Shown in pieces: positions 13,138-13,964 of a stretch of 13,964 nt of DNA (its first letter is position 1; each line of letters opens with the position of its first letter). A program made the position numbers and the translations under genes. The stretch comes from Actinomycetota bacterium (GTDB lineage Bacteria > Actinomycetota > Actinomycetes > Streptosporangiales > Streptosporangiaceae). The notes under the pieces were generated by a model, which worked only from the letters and a program-made list of their open reading frames with translations, ran no database searches and was not told the DNA's origin. The DNA lies in contig PMST01000249.1 in assembly GCA_003168295.1 (NCBI GenBank), forward strand, positions 360 to 14,323, written 5' to 3'.

Positions 13138-13170
13138 CGGCTGACCATCGAGGCCACGGTGAGCTTGTGA
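13138..13170 (+). repeat. 33-bp coding-like repeat, copy 2
   Basis: Second copy of the sequence at 12765-12797, ending in the in-frame TGA 13168-13170. Its frame is open back to 13036 but has no plausible start codon and no ribosome site, so it looks like a 3' fragment. Confidence 0.6.
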
Positions 13171-13278
13171 TCGCTTTCGGGTCGGCCCGTGGAGGTGCCT
13201 GGCCACCGTGCCGGGGCCGGAGCTGCGGGTAGGCATGGCTGCCTCGTGCCGTGCTCGCGGCCGGGGTATCCATGCGCT

Positions 13279-13964
13279 CTAACCTCTTTTCCTGCGGACG
13301 AGCGAGTGGAGACTGTTCCGGCTGGGATGGTCGTGGCGGGTAGCCGGGGCAGCGAAGGTTACTTCGATGCTGAGTCCTCCGTGATTCCCCGGGTGGACGC
13401 TGAGGGCTGCGTCATGCGCTTTGGCGATGGCGACCACGATGGACAAGCCGAGGCCGGATCGGCCCGGCTCATCCGCCCGGTCCGGGTTAAGACGCTGGAA
13501 GGGCTGGAGCAACCGCTGGATCTGCCCGGCGGGTACCGGGGGGCCGGTGTTGGCCACGAGCAGGAACGCGTGCCCGTTCCTTGTTCCCGTGCTGACCTCG
13601 ACCTGTCCGCCGGGGACGTTGTAGCTCAGCGCGTTGTCGGTGAGGTTGGCTATCAGCCGCTCGGCGAGGCTGGGATCGCCTGTGGCCGGGGCGGGGCCGC
13701 ATTCGGCCGTGACGCCTAGTGCCAGGGCTTGTGCCGGCGGGCAACGCGCGTTGAGCACCCGTGTCGTGATTTCGGCGAGGTCGAAGGGTTCCCGGTGGTC
13801 CAGGCCGCGCTGGCTGCGGGCCAGGGTGAGCAGCGCTTCGATCAGCCGTTCTTGCTCCTGGCCTGTGACGAGCACTTCTTCGCAGGTAGAGCGCAAGGTG
13901 GCGGCGGTGGCGGCGGGGTCAGCGAGGGCTACCTCGAGCAGTGCGCGTTCGAGGGTGAGCGGGG
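13279..13964 (-). CDS. Sensor histidine kinase, C-terminal part (5' end off window)
   Basis: About 227 residues of a two-component sensor kinase. At the right edge the frame reads PLTLERALLEVALADP, the residues just after the H-box (HELRTPL); the phospho-accepting His is a few codons off-window. The rest of the DHp helices (EEVLVTGQEQERLIEALLTL, then ARSQRGL) leads to a HATPase_c domain with N box ANLTDNALSYN, G1 box in the variant form VANTGPP (Asn for the usual Asp, common in this subfamily), F-box-like LQPFQRL and G2 box SGLGLSIV. The C-terminal tail is basic (VRRKRG). The frame runs off the edge, so any in-window start codon is internal. Sensor helices and the response regulator should lie to the right; the signal is unknown. 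Confidence 0.9.
   Translation of the reverse strand, partial: PLTLERALLEVALADPAATAATLRSTCEEVLVTGQEQERLIEALLTLARSQRGLDHREPFDLAEITTRVLNARCPPAQALALGVTAECGPAPATGDPSLAERLIANLTDNALSYNVPGGQVEVSTGTRNGHAFLLVANTGPPVPAGQIQRLLQPFQRLNPDRADEPGRSGLGLSIVVAIAKAHDAALSVHPGNHGGLSIEVTFAAPATRHDHPSRNSLHSLVRRKRG

Larger units (their letters stand above)
12666..13278. other. 613-bp gene-poor region with hairpins and a degenerate repeat
   Basis: No convincing full-length gene lies between the small membrane protein and the histidine kinase. The stretch contains two diverged 33-bp copies of a coding-like sequence (12765-12797, 13138-13170), two adjacent hairpins (12906-12978), the dyad CCCGCTAG/CTAGCGGG (12987-12994 and 13019-13026), the stem GAGGCTC/GAGCCTC (13034-13049), and a weak stem AGGCA/TGCCT (13231-13244) that could end the kinase transcript. 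It looks like decayed sequence or a repeat-rich island rather than a single regulatory leader. Confidence 0.6.

Noticed and set aside
12991..13236. An 81-codon minus-strand ORF in the repeat island
   Set aside because: No ribosome site or family resemblance; third-position-biased differences between the 33-bp copies favour plus-strand coding history instead.
13279..13896. Treating the kinase as a complete 205-aa protein starting at TTG 13896
   Set aside because: The frame continues to the window edge with H-box-adjacent residues (PLTLERALLEV), so the start is off-window.

Overview
The window reads as chromosomal DNA of a very GC-rich actinobacterium (high G+C throughout, frequent GTG starts, a membrane-anchored trypsin/PDZ protease pair, a Kdp operon with small subunit ORFs). 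I cannot place it to genus; a filamentous or soil actinomycete is the best inference. I see no tRNA, rRNA, CRISPR array, complete insertion sequence, phage or conjugation gene.

Layout. (1) About 1-900, minus strand: the start of a kdp potassium-pump operon, in transcription order a 29-codon membrane ORF, kdpF and kdpA, tightly overlapped; kdpA runs off the left edge. A UspA-type stress protein gene (1138-1662, minus) lies just upstream. (2) 1814-4028, minus: a HAD-family phosphatase followed 7 bp later by a polytopic GT-C-like membrane protein, probably one transcript. (3) 4169-5032, plus: an SGNH/GDSL hydrolase whose 3' end overlaps by 45 bp the 3' end of a fold-type-I aminotransferase on the minus strand (4988-6373). 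(4) 6374-8577: a LysR-type regulator, divergent from the aminotransferase, is translationally coupled (GTGA overlap) to a dapE-like M20 peptidase. The intergenic region holds a dyad LysR-type box placed at about -58 from a plausible aminotransferase promoter, so a transaminase plus desuccinylase pair under one regulator is likely. (5) 8584-11963, minus: two paralogous HtrA-like proteases (cytoplasmic tail, one membrane helix, trypsin domain, PDZ with a conserved Cys pair). The upstream one is plain; the downstream one carries a long Gly-rich tail with internal tandem repeats. The gap between them contains traces resembling a third, degraded protease 3' end. (6) 12207-12665, plus: a small four-helix membrane protein of unknown function. 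(7) 12666-13278: a 613-bp gene-poor stretch with stacked hairpins and two diverged copies of a coding-like 33-bp sequence ending in a stop. (8) 13279 to the right edge, minus: the C-terminal part of a sensor histidine kinase.

Most genes are ordinary members of known families. The parts that standard annotation would leave unexplained are the four-arm hairpin cluster at 12906-12978, the RLTIEAT-stop repeats at 12765-12797 and 13138-13170, the remnant between the two proteases, and the small ORF ahead of kdpF.
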